Source: Orbilia blumenaviensis
Lineage: Eukaryota; Ascomycota; Orbiliomycetes; Orbiliales; Orbiliaceae
Length of the DNA stretch: 64,000 bases
Reading direction: 5' to 3'
Assembly (NCBI GenBank): GCA_036872755.1
Contig: JAVHNS010000009.1
Span: forward strand, 1,240,001-1,304,000
Each line of letters opens with the position of its first letter. Within the stretch, counting starts at the first letter, position 1. The translations under genes were made by a program, and so were the position numbers. A model generated the notes under the pieces. The model had not been told where the DNA came from. It saw nothing but the letters and a program-made list of their open reading frames with translations, and made no database searches. Positions 36,701 through 49,090 of the stretch are shown here, piece after piece.

Positions 36701-39700
36701 GCCTAGCAGGTGTTACTGGAATCTTGGTCAGAAATCAACATTCCTTCGTTGACGTTAGTTTCTTCACGAATTTTCAGCGTCCGTTTACCTGAGGGGGCCT
36801 GGCTGCAGAGCGTAGGTGTGATGTGGCTTACGTGTGAAAGAGGCTAGTGGTTCAGATTTTAGGACCAGGGGGGAAGCAGAGGCGCCAAGGCCATGTGCAG
36901 AGAGGCGTTGGTATGAGCTAACCCTGCATGAGGTGTGCATGCGTTTCGGGGGACTTGTCTTAATGCGGCGGTGGCTGTGTTTATGCGGTGCCAAGATATT
37001 GTTGGTTGGACATTGGCGGGGATTTGTGTGTCTGTGCCCGTTAGCCGCACAATCATCGATATCAGGATAGCTAGCATCACGTAGCCAGCTCCGAGTGCAC
37101 CCTGCATACAGCTGGACAAAGTGGGCGCGGAGATGCAAGATACTTTTGCATTTTCGTTTTCGCATGTAGTCTACTGGCGCTTGCGATATGCAATTCTTGC
37201 ATTCATATTCTACTCTATATCTATTATTTACGAAGAGGAAAACTTGGCCGTATTCTATTGAACCCTGAATTGACGTCTGAGGGCGAATGACTGATGCCTA
37301 ATACCAATTTCTTCGGTCTCTTCGATGCAATTTGACAAGGGGAATTGCTTGATCGAGCTTGAACGCCGACGTATCAAGCTTGTAACTCAGGTCGCGTTGA
37401 ACAAATCTGTTACGGCATTAACCGAGATTTTATCCATGATTGCATTGCATTGCAGCAACATATAGAGAAAATTGGTTTGTGGAAGCGACGGTTAACCAGG
37501 TTCGCGATAGTTGCTCAATTTGCAGTTCATCGATTGAGGGATAGGGAACTGGCCCTCTCTGATATCCTTGGCCCTTGTTTGAGTCTCAGTGGGAGGTTGG
37601 ACCCACTTTTTAGCTTGCCATACAACGACAGGGTCGGATATACTACCACCAAGCCGAGGCAGCTATCACATGCCCTGGCTCCTCGATATACCAATACTAT
37701 ACGCTACTATCAAACTTGGGGGTTGAGCCGGGTGGCGATCGAGTCCAGATCTCTTGATATACACAGGGGATCAATATTCGGTGGAACGGCAGCCTCCGCG
37801 ACGATAATCCTAGCTCGATACCAGTATCAAACATCCTATTTGCAGAGAGATATCCGGTCGGGAGATCTGCCTGGGCTTTAGTGCAACTTGAGGATATTAT
37901 TTTCAACAGATGTATGGATATGAGTCACAGGCGATAATTGATTGGTGAAAACCATTGCAAGTAAAATATCAAGTACTGGGACGTCTAGTGCTAGGTTGGT
38001 ACGAACTGGGGGCAACGTAACGTGAATGTACGCTGAAGTCATATACATATTGAAGCGGGGCAAGAGAACTGGGTCAATAGAACATAAGTGAGCTGATATC
38101 AAGTAAGCGTCGGCATCAAGGAGAACCGGTCGAACCAATCGGCCTCTGTAGCGTATTTGCCGATAGAGCGCCAAGCGACGTTGACGGCCATCGAAAGATT
38201 GAAATTTTTGTATCTTGTCGACATGTCTTGCAAATTGCGAATATTTTTGTTGCTTGCAAATTTCGAATTATATTTGTGATCAATGCGGAACGTTAACTGA
38301 ATCAGATGGTTCGAACTCCAAGACAGAGTCTACGCCAAGCCAAGCGAGAGACAAGTATTCTATGCTAACATGTTATAGACTAAGTGACCTAGACCTCAGT
38401 TGGAGATTGTATTAGACACCCATTCAATAAACCTGTAGTCCGGATTTAAATTTTATTCGAGTGTTTTTGCTATTTTTTAGGGTTCCTGTTGCAATGTTTT
38501 TTTTTTTTTTCTTCGTAATTTTATGTCAACTAGTACCTAACGTTGGCTGATCTTCAGCAAGGCGCGGCTGTAGAAATAATAGTTAGGTCCGACGTTCGTG
38601 CGACAGTAGCTTGAATAAGAAAGAAGCGCATATACGACCGGCTTGTGGCGCCAGGGGTTAGCCTCAACTGGCGGATATGATCGGTCGGGCTTCGTTGGTT
38701 GGGAGCAACTGTTAGAATCATCGATATGGCTGGTGGGTGTGAAGACACTACCGCTAGTTCACCAGATTGTTGTTCTGGAATTTACCGCAACGAGAACCAG
38801 TGCTTCTGGGGCGACGTAATCAAGCCACATGGATATAAGACCTTTAGAGGTGCAGAGCCGCGAAACAGCAGCAGGTTTTTTCTCCTCTAACCGAGAACAA
38901 CCGTGGTGTCGGGATGTCTCAATAAACGTCAAGAGATGTAAGCCGAAATCGGGATAGGTTGGGAGGGATAGAGTAGGGGTTTCCCAGGATCCTCCATTCT
39001 GAACTTCTCCGCTATATCCGTGGAAGTATACTTTCCCATAGATTCTATGGGATGCTACCTGCCTAAAACTTGGGAGGAAGTAGGCATACGAATGTGCATA
39101 CTTTCTGGCTCGAGAGCGGTGCCTATGCGCGGATGCATGTTTACTGCTAATCCTTTTTTTCCTTGAATTCTCTCTTTTGTTTTCTTTTGACTTCGGGCTA
39201 CCCGTATGGTATGTACACCCTCCGAGGATTTTGTCCCCGCACGTGGGGAGTTTTCGTCAACCCAATAAACCCTTTCGGGTAAGTTGCGAGCTCTTTGCGT
39301 TTATATGTTCATAGTGCCCATCATCTGGGCCTCGTGGACCCAAGAATTGGTTAATCAGGGTCACTGCCATCGTACGAGCCACAAATTCAAGTTGCAATTG
39401 CAAGCTACTTCGTCGACGGTTTCTTCGAGGATTTCCTTGAAGAACAGTTAGGCAGCAGCGTTTCCAGCTCGTCATGGACCTGTACTTTCGACGAACCGGG
39501 TTTTCAATTTTTTTTTTTCAAGAAATTGAAAGATATCGAAATGCAGATAGTTTGATGGGTTTACCAGAGCTCCCATGTCGGCGCTGGTCGAAGCACGACA
39601 CAGCAGCGCGAAACAGGCCCCCGATCGACTGTCGGGTAGTCTAAGAAGCATAGGGTTTCACATAGACCCTGAACAACCATATCGCATGTCGCCATTTGTG

Positions 39701-40500
39701 GCTTTAACGGGAGAAACTCTAAAGAGAGTTCATGAGCTCTTATGTGAGGCAATAAGCGAGTCGTAAGGCCTCAAGGGGCACGGAACTCTGACGCTCTCAT
39801 AGACATCGCAGTTCCCAAAGTGGGTCCAAGGGGGTTGTTCAACCGTTCCTAGTCGACTCGGCCAGGGCCGCTTAGCTCAGAAGTAGCTGCCACTGTTGCG
39901 TTCTGCGGCAGTGATGGCAACGGTAAGAGACACTGATTGTGGCAACACTTTTTTTGTTCCCGTCCAAAATATGTGGTTCAGCTGGCCGTGGACACTCCGA
40001 GGGCCACGACTGGTGACGCAAAGACTCATAAATATGGACTAGTGGAATCCGGAACCACGTTACTGTCCATTGATTTCGATCTTTTTTCGATGGCGGCTTT
40101 GTCGGGGAATTTTAACAGCCGATATCCTTTCAAGCTTTGCTAGTTGGAGTTGGAACTTTGGTTTTTCTTCGTCGCCGTTTCTGGTATATCGACGTCAAAA
40201 TTCCTTCCAGAAACAGGACCTATGGACCGGGCATGACACCCCCCAGCGGGAGATGTGACGGGACGCCTTTGCAATTGTCAATCATCCATCCACCCGGTAA
40301 AAATTCAATTCCCTGAGGCTTTCTAGCACCGGTCCGGAAAGTACGCAAAAAGTCAAAACCCTCCTTGTGGTATGGTTTCTTCGAAATTAAACCCTTGTGG
40401 AATCTAAACTTCGGAATTCCTGCGGAGCCTACCTGCTGCCAATCGACACCGACTTCAAGGGACCCTCTCTTTAACGTTCGAGCAAATCCGTCCCACCATC
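33751..40500. other. Long gene-poor region with homopolymer tracts
   Basis: No gene that I can support on either strand in about 6.7 kb. Frames up to 143 residues occur but show no domains, no codon consistency and no splice partners. Notable items: A25 at 34134-34158, A18 at 36020-36037, T20 at 36193-36212, and an 18 bp perfect palindrome CCATGGAGGCCTCCATGG at 36547-36564. Confidence 0.5.
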
Positions 40501-43500
40501 CAATCTAACCTCAGATCAACCCAGAGGTGTGGTTTGGCTACCGCGAGGTCTGGATCGATTGGCCCACAGACTCTGAGAAGTCCTGCTGGTGTCTTTCTTT
40601 CATATCGACTTGCTTTTTCCTCCCCCCCCCCCCCTCCTATCGCTGATTCCCGGGGGACGACGATAATTCCCTATTAGCTATCGAAAAGTAAAGTCGTGCT
40701 ACCGTTTAGACTTCGTATCCTGACTAGCTTTCCGAGGCTTCTCTTTTGTCTTGAAATCCAACCTTTCGACCCTAACTTATAAACCCCCCAGGCGCACCCA
40801 CTTTACGCCGTCTGTCTTCTCCCCATCATCGTCAAATTCGAGTAGTCAGTGCTTGACTTCCATAAGTCAGTCATAGACGGTTGATTCATAGCTAAAAGTA
40901 AGTCAAAGATCTAGTAATCCAAAGTTCAGAACAGACATACACCCCTGTAAGGGCTGATGGATTTCTTCAATTTTCCCCCGATCCTTTTGTGCACAGACTT
41001 TAAACTACAACTACGACCTTTATAATACTTCTCCCCCTTGCCTTCTTGACTTTCCTTTTCTTCCTATTGTCTTACTAAATTTCGATTCAGCTCTACCTGA
41101 TATTAGGTGATCATATCGTTCGACCTTGTCAAAATACAACGCAGTCATATGCATCTCGTTCCTCTTGTCTGCATTTTCCCCATAAATTATTATTAAGTCC
41201 AACTCACAGAACGAACCACTGCACTTCAGCCCCCAACCAAACTACAGCACAGGTTACGTTACGCAGTCTGCATCTAGCATCATAGCACCAAGGGAAAAGA
41301 TAAAAATCAAAGAAGAAGAAGAAAAAAAAAACATAACAAACAATATCATTACAGCACATAACAGCATAATAATAATAGCATTTACTTGCCAAGTACTCGC
41401 ATCGACTCGACGTTGTCATTTTCGGTACTCTTCCGGTTCTATATCACGCATTCACCAGCCTCTGGGAAACATCTCTCCATTGGGCCATATCTCCACGCAA
41501 CAACACGCGCACAACATCCTCGAAACTGCACCGCCATCTTTTTGAGCTCAAACGGTCGGCAAGCGTCTTTTTGGCTTTTTCCCTGCAGACACAACTGTGG
41601 CTTCGTTCAGCGCCTTAGCCAACCTCCGCATCCACAAGGTGAGCAAAAGCTATTTTTTCAATAATGCTCTTTTCCTAAGTTTCATGATCGTTTTGTGTCT
41701 GGTTATTCCGTTTTGGGCTTCATCTCGTTTTTAATTTCTCTCTCTGGCGTTGTGGGAAAAGCCATCCAAGCACACAAGTGCCGCCCTTGGAGTTGCTTTT
41801 TTCAGTTGAAGCACACTAGCGCACAAGATGAGGCAGGCTGTGCACACTTGATATGCACCGCGTCGTCATTCTCTGTTGGCGCCAGTGTCATGGCGGGGCC
41901 GCCGCACTAGCACTGCATTTCGGGAAGCTTTTTCTCTCGCACGAGCATGATGCTCCCGGGGAACCCATCGAGGCCCGGCAGATTGGTACGTGGAGTGACA
42001 CCAATGAAAAAGAAAAAATTACTCCGGGGTTTGAGAGCTTAGGCGGCCCGGGTTGCATGATGCTGCAGGTCTGCGAAGAAAGCTCTCTTTGGGATTAGCT
42101 CGATTTGATTACACAGACTTATATATACAAGCAGCGGCGTCCTGTCAGTTGTCTATTTGTCTCGCAATCAGCATCAAGCAGCTCTACTTAAGCATTCAAT
42201 CCTCGCCTTCGATCTTGGTTCCTTATTTTATTTTTTCTCCGAACATACTTAAAAAGCATCGATACCCACTTGACGACCCATACTTGTCTCTTACCTTAAC
42301 ACCTGTCTTTGAAAGCCTTTATCACACATCCTTTCCGCAACAGTCTCAGCTCAGGCCGTTCACAACCCAACAACAAAAAACGAAGCTTTATTGCTCCGGT
42401 TCACTGAACCAAGTTTCTTTAACGATTCAGCTTTAGGGCCTGGATAGATTCCCGTCCGAAAGCTTTATCAATGGCCTATACGGTTGGTTCCCGTCTTCCT
42501 TTCCAAGATTGCGCAATTCCCTTAAAGTTTTTTTGAGTACATCGAGTTTTTTCTGTTATGCTTTGGCCTTAAAAGTGGGTTTGTGGTGCTTCTAGAAAGT
42601 GCGATATTCCACTAAGTTATGGGTCCACATGTCAACGTTACCTTTGCAGAAGGATGGCGTGTTGGCTTGTTTTTTCGTTTTTCATTTTTTATTCTCCCAT
42701 CCATCGTGGTTTCCCTCACTCCAACTTGAGCTTTGAAGCCCAGAGCTTGTGTGAAAAAATATTAGCTAGGGGCTGAAGCTGCGTTTGCACCTTTCCTTTT
42801 GGCCCTAATTTCCCATTCGTGGGCGGGCAAGTCATGGCGAGTTCTTCCCACCTGATTTCGGTGGATTTGAGTCCCCTGGTCAGCCCTTGTTCAATACACC
42901 GGGGACTAGCCATGACACACCCATGCACACACGCCCCTTATAAGCATGGTCAGGGAAGAAAAGAAAAGTTCCTAGAAGAATAAAGAAAAAAATAAAAATA
43001 AAAAGCCGAAGAAGATGGCAGCCTGAGGGTGCAGAAGCTGGGTGTCTCTATTTTGGAGGGAAAAAAATTCCTCTTTACACACACCCACTCCCTGCCTCCC
43101 CTTCGTCATTTGCAGCAGATTTTTATTTTATTTTTTTATTTCTTCTTCGTCTTTCTCAAAATACGATACTTATTTTTTTGCAAAAGCAACCACTTTTTTT
43201 CTTTTTTGGTTTTTATTTTTTATTTTTCTTCTTCTTGCAATTTGAGCACTCGGCTCGGACACACCTTAGTCAACCTCTCTCTTCCGACATGTTCCCTTCT
43301 TAAGTATCCCTTGATCACCTTACTCCCCCAGAGCACAACCACATCTAAGACTCGGGACGGACATTTTGAGATGCAAGAAGGGAAGATATATTATTACTAT
43401 CTACGGAAGCAGAAGATTAATTACCAAGAGAAAACTGTTTGAGGTACAGCAATTTTGCAATGCAGCTTTCCCCTCCTCCCCTTCCCTAGCCATCCAACAG

Positions 43501-43912
43501 CCGTCTGGCCTGGCATTTGGTCCTTGTACAGCCCGTTGTAGATGAGCGAAAGACGATTCATCCATTCGTTCATTCATCATCAAAAACGGGTTTCTCTCAC
43601 AACGGCCGGGCTGGATCGGACGGGATGGATATCTACCCATCTATCTCGCAGCAGCAGCCGAAACGTCTCAGCCTACGGGACTGCACAATACAGACCTGAG
43701 GCAAATGCATAGACTCCCGCAGGAATAAATTTTTATATCCGCAGATCCTCATCGTTCCAGTTCGGACTTGTAACCAGGGCCGAACTAAAAACAGAGGTCG
43801 GCGGCCGCGGGGGTAACGAGCAGAATTGGGCGGTGGGTTTTTTTTTGTTAAACACTCTGCTAGTTGTTTTCTGCACTGCAGGTTCGCCCAACGGGAGACC
43901 ACGTCCGAGTGC

Positions 43913-44179
43913 ATGACAGTTTCCAGTTGCAGTTGCAGTTGCGGTTGCGGTTGCAGTTCTGCTGTGCCCTTTTTCTTTTTCAGCAGCTGCTCGATCGATA
44001 TTAATATATCCAACTCTGCTGTTTGCTTGCCTGCTACTCGCTACTGCTGCTATTTACTGCAGCGTCATCGTCGTCCATCGTCTTTCCACCGCCAGTTTCA
44101 ACTCTTGCCCTGTTGTTTGTATTATATCCAACATCAACAGTTGAACAGGTCAACAGTCCAGTCAACAGTCAACGTTTAA
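43913..44179 (+). other. Candidate upstream open reading frame in the Medusa leader
   Basis: ATG at 43913 opens an 88-codon frame that ends 619 bases before the main start. It begins MTVSSCSCSCGCGCSS, coded by the hexamer repeat, and shows no known domain. If the leader intron proposed above is real, this ATG would be about 30 bases into the final leader exon and would be met before the main start, so it could dampen translation. Whether it is translated is unknown. Confidence 0.4.
43924..43958 (+). repeat. Imperfect CAGTTG hexamer repeat
   Basis: About six tandem units of CAGTTG/CGGTTG in the leader of the Medusa-type gene. They code alternating Ser/Gly and Cys in the candidate upstream frame. 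Number variation between isolates would be likely. Confidence 0.7.
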
Positions 44180-44539
44180 CCTACGTTGCTGCTTCGTCCT
44201 CGCCGGTGTTGACTGAACGACAGTGAGCGACCTCGCCTCAACACAGTCAGTCTTGGGCCTGGCCCTGCAGCTGGCGGCGACAGTACAGTCCCCCCAACAT
44301 CACCTATAATTATACCTACCTCTTACCCACACCTCCTGTCCCATCTCGCCTCCTGCAACCTTCCATCATCGTTTATAATTTATTACTTCTAGACTGCTGC
44401 TTCTTCCTACTCTTCCTCCTCTGCCCTTTGTTTTTTCTTTCTGTTTTACAAAAAAAAGCCTCTGTCTATTTATTATTTTCTTCTTCTTGTTTGGCGGCGT
44501 TTAGTGCTTTCTGGGACTTTTGGCCTTCCCTTCTCTCTT

Positions 44540-44567
44540 CATTCACATTCACATTCACATTCTCATT
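44540..44567 (+). repeat. Short CATTCA tandem repeat in the leader
   Basis: Three to four units of CATTCA just upstream of the Medusa-type start, inside a C/T-rich, ATG-free leader. Confidence 0.6.
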
Positions 44568-44798
44568 TTTACATATTCACCCACATCTTCAAACAAACAA
44601 CAAAAAAACAATACCTAATCAGACCAGACTACGACCTGGGCCGTTCTTCCGGATCACTCTTGCTGACATTCCCTCTGACAGTTCTCACGGGCTGGGATTC
44701 CCACTCCTCCTCCATTCGACTACCAGCACTCTGAAGCCGGTCTTACTTTCGACTTCCAGTTCGACAAGGGCAGCCCATACACCCAGGCTATCAGCAAC

Positions 44799-46787
44799 AT
44801 GGCAGCCTCCTACAACAACCGAAGGTCTCCTCTGCAATGTAAGCGCTCCTCCATCCTTCAGCCCTGTGACAAATCCATCTTGCCACAAAGTGACATCGGA
44901 TCCTTCCCTGGCACCTGTACCACCAGCAGTTTACTAAAATTCGCCTTAGACAACACTCAACTCCCGCAGATAACCGGGCCTACTTCCTCGTATCCTACCT
45001 ATCAGGCGGATACTCCTTCGACATACCAGACTCCTCAGCAGAGTACTCCATCTACCTTCGAACCAGGCCAATTCCAACAGGCTTCTCAAGTTTCCGCATT
45101 CCCTCGTGTGACAGGATGCTCTCCAGCTCAGGGCCCATCTGGCACCGACTTCACCATTGTCGTTTCTTCGTCGACCGATTTGACCATGGACAAGAACAGG
45201 ACTTATAGAGCAATGTTTGGCTCCAAGAGATGCCCAGTTACCATCCAGAAAGCTTCTGCTGTCGACGGTTACATGTCATTCAACCTTTTGACTAAAGTTC
45301 CACCAAGCTCGATAACCGGGTGGTATGGCGAGAAGGTTCCAGTTTACTTCAACGTTGAGGATGAGCACGGTATGGAGTTGAACACCGAAGAAATCACCGA
45401 ATTCATCTATACCGATGTTTCGCCACCACAGTCTTATGAGTCATCCCCTACACCAGATGGCTCGGGCAGAAAGCGAAGGCTCTCTAGCGGCACCAAGGAC
45501 ATCACTAGCGATATCTACAAGATGACCGTTAAGCGACCAGCTCTCCAGCCAAGAATCCCAGGAAAGGAGGAGGACTATTCTATTTACTCCTATCCATCAG
45601 TTAGCGGATCTTCTTTCCCATCCTACACACAGGCCGCCATCTATGGAGATACTAGTCGACCAGCTTCCTGGAACGTTGGTTCAACATCGGACCATGTCGG
45701 AAACCCAACATTGGTCAGGACATCGACCCTTCAACAGTCGCATGGTTCTTTCAACCCATACCAACTCCCACAAAAGGCCAACCTTTCTCTGCAAGGAGAC
45801 TTGAACTCGATGGCCGAGAACTGGACTGCTGAAGAGTGGCAAAACAAGCGTCGACTTGTTCAGTTCCGTCGCACTCAACGAGGCAACACAGTCGAGGCTA
45901 GCTTCGCACCAGTCAGCCCCAGCGAACGCCAAGCAAACAGCATCTGCATTAGCTGTATCTGGTGGGCGGAGCGACAGGAGACATTCGTCACCAGTGTCGA
46001 CTGTATCTACCTCCTTGAGGCTCTCGTCGGTGTTAGGTTCACCGTTGAAGAGAAGAACAGGATCAGACGAAACCTCGAGGGGTTCCATCCTTTGACTGTT
46101 TCCAAGGCTAAGGCCGATAGCGAACCATTCTTCAAGCTCATCATGTCCTTCCCAAATCCAAAGCCCAGAAACATTGAGAAAGACGTCAAGGTTTTCCCAT
46201 GGAAGATTCTCACTTTGGCTCTTAAGAAGATTATTGGCAAATACGTAAGCACCGCCTTTCCGCAGTTACATTGATTCACTATAAATAGTCTAGCTAACCT
46301 GAACTCGGTATAGTCTGCTAGTTATTCGTCGACAGCTTCCGTGATGAGCCCGCCAATGGGTTCTTCCGGACCAATGATCCAGAACGCATCCCCTCGTTCT
46401 AACTCGACTTCTCCTTCTGTTCCTCAGCGTGCCACCGTCAGTGTCTCGCCTCCAGCCGCTGCACATGCTTATCCTCAACAGATCGATCGCCCAGCGGTCA
46501 CACGTGCCGATGTTCTCTCTAGTCACTTACAGCCTGCAATGACACTCCCTGCTACCACTTGGCAACCGCTTCCTCATCTCCAAGCTCCAACAATCCCAAG
46601 AACATCATGGGAAGGAATGGGTCGACAGGCTATCGATATTCCACCTGTCTACGCCGACAACGTTCAGACTGTTCCCCAACCAACATTGCATAATCTAGCC
46701 TACCAGCAAAGGTTACCGAACCCTTACCAGAGTAACATCGATGGCAGCCAGCAGCTCTCGCGACACAATACCTATTCGATGTCTTAA
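44799..46787 (+). CDS. medA: Medusa-type developmental regulator (MedA/REN1/ACR1 family)
   Basis: Exons 44799-46244 and 46314-46787 join in phase 0 (intron of 69 bp, GTAAGC...TAG) and give 639 residues. Residues 1-100 are Ser/Thr/Pro/Gln-rich. Residues 103-206 (VTGCSPAQGPSGTDF to FIYTD) look like an IPT/TIG-type Ig fold. RKRR at 224-227 is a possible nuclear signal. The conserved Medusa domain runs from LVRTSTLQQ (305) through ICISCIWW (382-389), RFTVEEKNRIRRNLEGF (413-429) and NPKPRNIEKDVKVFPWKIL to KKIIGKY|SASYSSTA across the splice junction. The tail is Ser/Pro/Gln-rich. Known members (Aspergillus MedA, Fusarium REN1, Magnaporthe ACR1) are nuclear regulators of conidiophore form and host interaction. 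44799 is the first ATG after 620 bases. A donor-like GTAAGC at 44839 could remove part of the weakly conserved N-terminus. Confidence 0.94.
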
Positions 46788-49059
46788 AAACAATATACCA
46801 CTGGGGGAAGTAGTTTGCATTGTATCATTTTTTTCATTTTTCCTTTCAAATTGGGTTACGAACTGTCACGATACCTATGATGTATTTTCTCATTACTGTT
46901 TTTTTAATTACCTTTGGTTGTGCGGATTGCGTTTTCCGAATCGGCAGCACTGTATTTCTTTTACTCGTCCGTACTTTCCGTTGGCTCTTAGTTTTTCTTG
47001 TCTTTTTTGAGGGAATAGTTATGGAGGAAGTTTTGTTCTGCATCATACACCTGCATTGGGGAGTTCGTTTTCGCTTTCTTTTTCTTCTTGCTTCTCAATC
47101 TTGAAATACCTAAGCATCGGGTCGTGTTTCCTAATTTCTTCTTTCTTTTCATATGGGTTTTTACTTCACCGGTGATCGTGGTGTCTTGTTTTCTATTAGT
47201 CTCATTTTTTCCCTTCGTATTCATGGGTTTTCCTTATTCTCTCTACAGTATTGTATATTTTCATATCTTGCATACCTACATTGCCACCAGTTGAACTGTC
47301 AGTCTACACGCAGCAGGCAATACTTTACCAATACTGGCAACCAGATAATTTACAACGAGGATATTTTTCCCTCCTCTGATATACACACACTGCCAACTTT
47401 TTTTCTTTGTGCGCAAAAAAAAATGTTTTTCTCTTTCGCAATTGGCCTCGGGAGGATATCTGCTTAGCTCTGCTCTCTTGTTTATTCTTGTTTCCAATTT
47501 CCTGCATTTTTGCAGCTCTTTCTCTTTATTTTCTTGTGAGCTCTGTTTTTTTTTTTTTTTTCCTTCTCATTTCTTTTGATTTATTGGTACCTCTTAGAAT
47601 AAGGAGAACTCAGTCCTCAAGGATATCGGCGCACCAAAAAAACATAATGCTACTCTTTTTCAATACCTTTACCAGGTCTACTCCGTGTGATGAACCAGAG
47701 CCTAGGATATCCATTGCGACCGGATTTCCCTGCCCCGCCCCCCGTCCCTTCTATTTTGAACTACTTCCTTCGCTTTGTCAACCTCGAGACCTAGAACCTC
47801 CCAAGGTTTTGTCACATTGCAAGACCACCGACCACCCAGCCATGGCTCCCGGGGTGCATGAACTCGTGGACTCGAACACTCGGCTAACCCCCTCCTTCCC
47901 CAAGCCCCTCATGCACCCCCTTCCAACATACATATATCCTCTATGAAATAAAACAATAGTTATTATCAATGAAGGGTAAAAGATCATCGTTCGTCACGAA
48001 AGGCACATGCGCATGTTTTGTTTCTTTCCTATAGTAAGCCAGGGCTTATTACCGTCCCTTTTTGTGGGAGTGGGAGGGGGCGTTGTCAATAGCTGGATGA
48101 TCGTGTTATATAACATGGTTCTGGTCAGGATAACCAGTGGCCCGGGATTCCACCTCGCACAAATTTTAGCGGGCTTCCCCCCTCTGGTTCGTTTCATGAG
48201 TATGGGCACTTAAGTTTATTGCTATTATTCTTTTTTCTTTTACTTGGGCTTTTTGAGGCCCCCGCCGGATATACTTTGAAAATCGGTAGAAAGAGAAAAT
48301 CGAAACGGAGACTGCCCACTGTACGTACACACCCCTTCGATATGGAGACCGTATTTTAATTTTAATTGTCATCGCAAATCATGAGATGGATTTTCCGCGG
48401 TCCTTTGAGGGTCAAGAGCGGGGGACCTTTCTGCGAAAAAGGCGGCCTGCTTTGGAATCCTCTTCGGCAAGACCGGAAAGAGCAAGTGCTTCTCGTTCGT
48501 CAGTGGCATGCAAATGAAATCAAACCATTCATCATCTTACGATCTTGTTTTTCCTGTTTTCTTTATAAATCACAACTACCTAGGTACTAACCTCAAATTA
48601 CAGTGCAATGCTCAAAATGAAAGGCCTTGTCAAGGTATCATATGATGTTTATTTAGTACCGCTGCTGACATTACGTCTAACCATGGGGCGAAGAGGGGTC
48701 GTTTGTCTGTCGGGTATGTAGGAGAGTTTGTCTTGTCGAAGAGGCTAGGAAAGTTACTGGCCTTCCCCCCGCCCCATGTATCCCAGCTAGTAGCATCGCG
48801 ATAGTACGCCCTATCGGTGTTTTGAAGGTCCCACCGGAGAAGGGAAAGATGAGTGCGTGTCTGTATGTATGAATCGAATGATAAGAACCCATCTCTGTGC
48901 ACGCCTCTGCAGGACGGGTCAGTGCAATCATACTTGTCTGTTGTTGCCTTCTTATCTCACTAGCCTCAGTTTAGCTACAATTACCAACAGAAAGTCACGG
49001 AATTGTCGATAGCCTCCTGCTGATAGAAACAAAACGAAAATGCAAAAAAGAAAGGATTT

Positions 49060-49090
<31 letters not shown>

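Larger units (their letters stand above)
40501..44798 (+). promoter_or_regulatory. Upstream and leader region of the Medusa-type gene
   Basis: A pyrimidine-rich plus strand with many CTTCTT and CATC runs, typical of a fungal promoter and long 5' leader. A donor-like AAG|GTGAGC stands at 41639. An acceptor-like CTGCACTGCAG ends at 43881, after a T-rich stretch. Together they suggest a leader intron of about 2.2 kb or several smaller ones; this is inference. After 43881 comes an upstream frame (43913-44179), then about 620 bases in which I see no ATG before the start codon at 44799. Long leaders with upstream frames are known for other fungal developmental regulators. Confidence 0.5.

Noticed and set aside
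37450..37881. 143-residue plus-strand frame as a gene
   Set aside because: No recognisable motif, no splice partners, and a composition like the surrounding intergenic DNA.
38300..38330. tRNA gene, from a GGTTCGAACTCC B-box-like string
   Set aside because: There is no A box, no anticodon arm and no acceptor stem around it.
47407..47946. 179-residue plus-strand frame after the Medusa-type gene
   Set aside because: A hydrophobic first half made by T-rich runs and a Pro-rich second half without a domain. It is more likely 3' UTR or intergenic sequence.
49062..49090. A29 as the tail of a LINE or SINE insertion
   Set aside because: No matching flanking duplication and no element body next to it. 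The tract stands alone, as do the others at 34,134 and 36,020.
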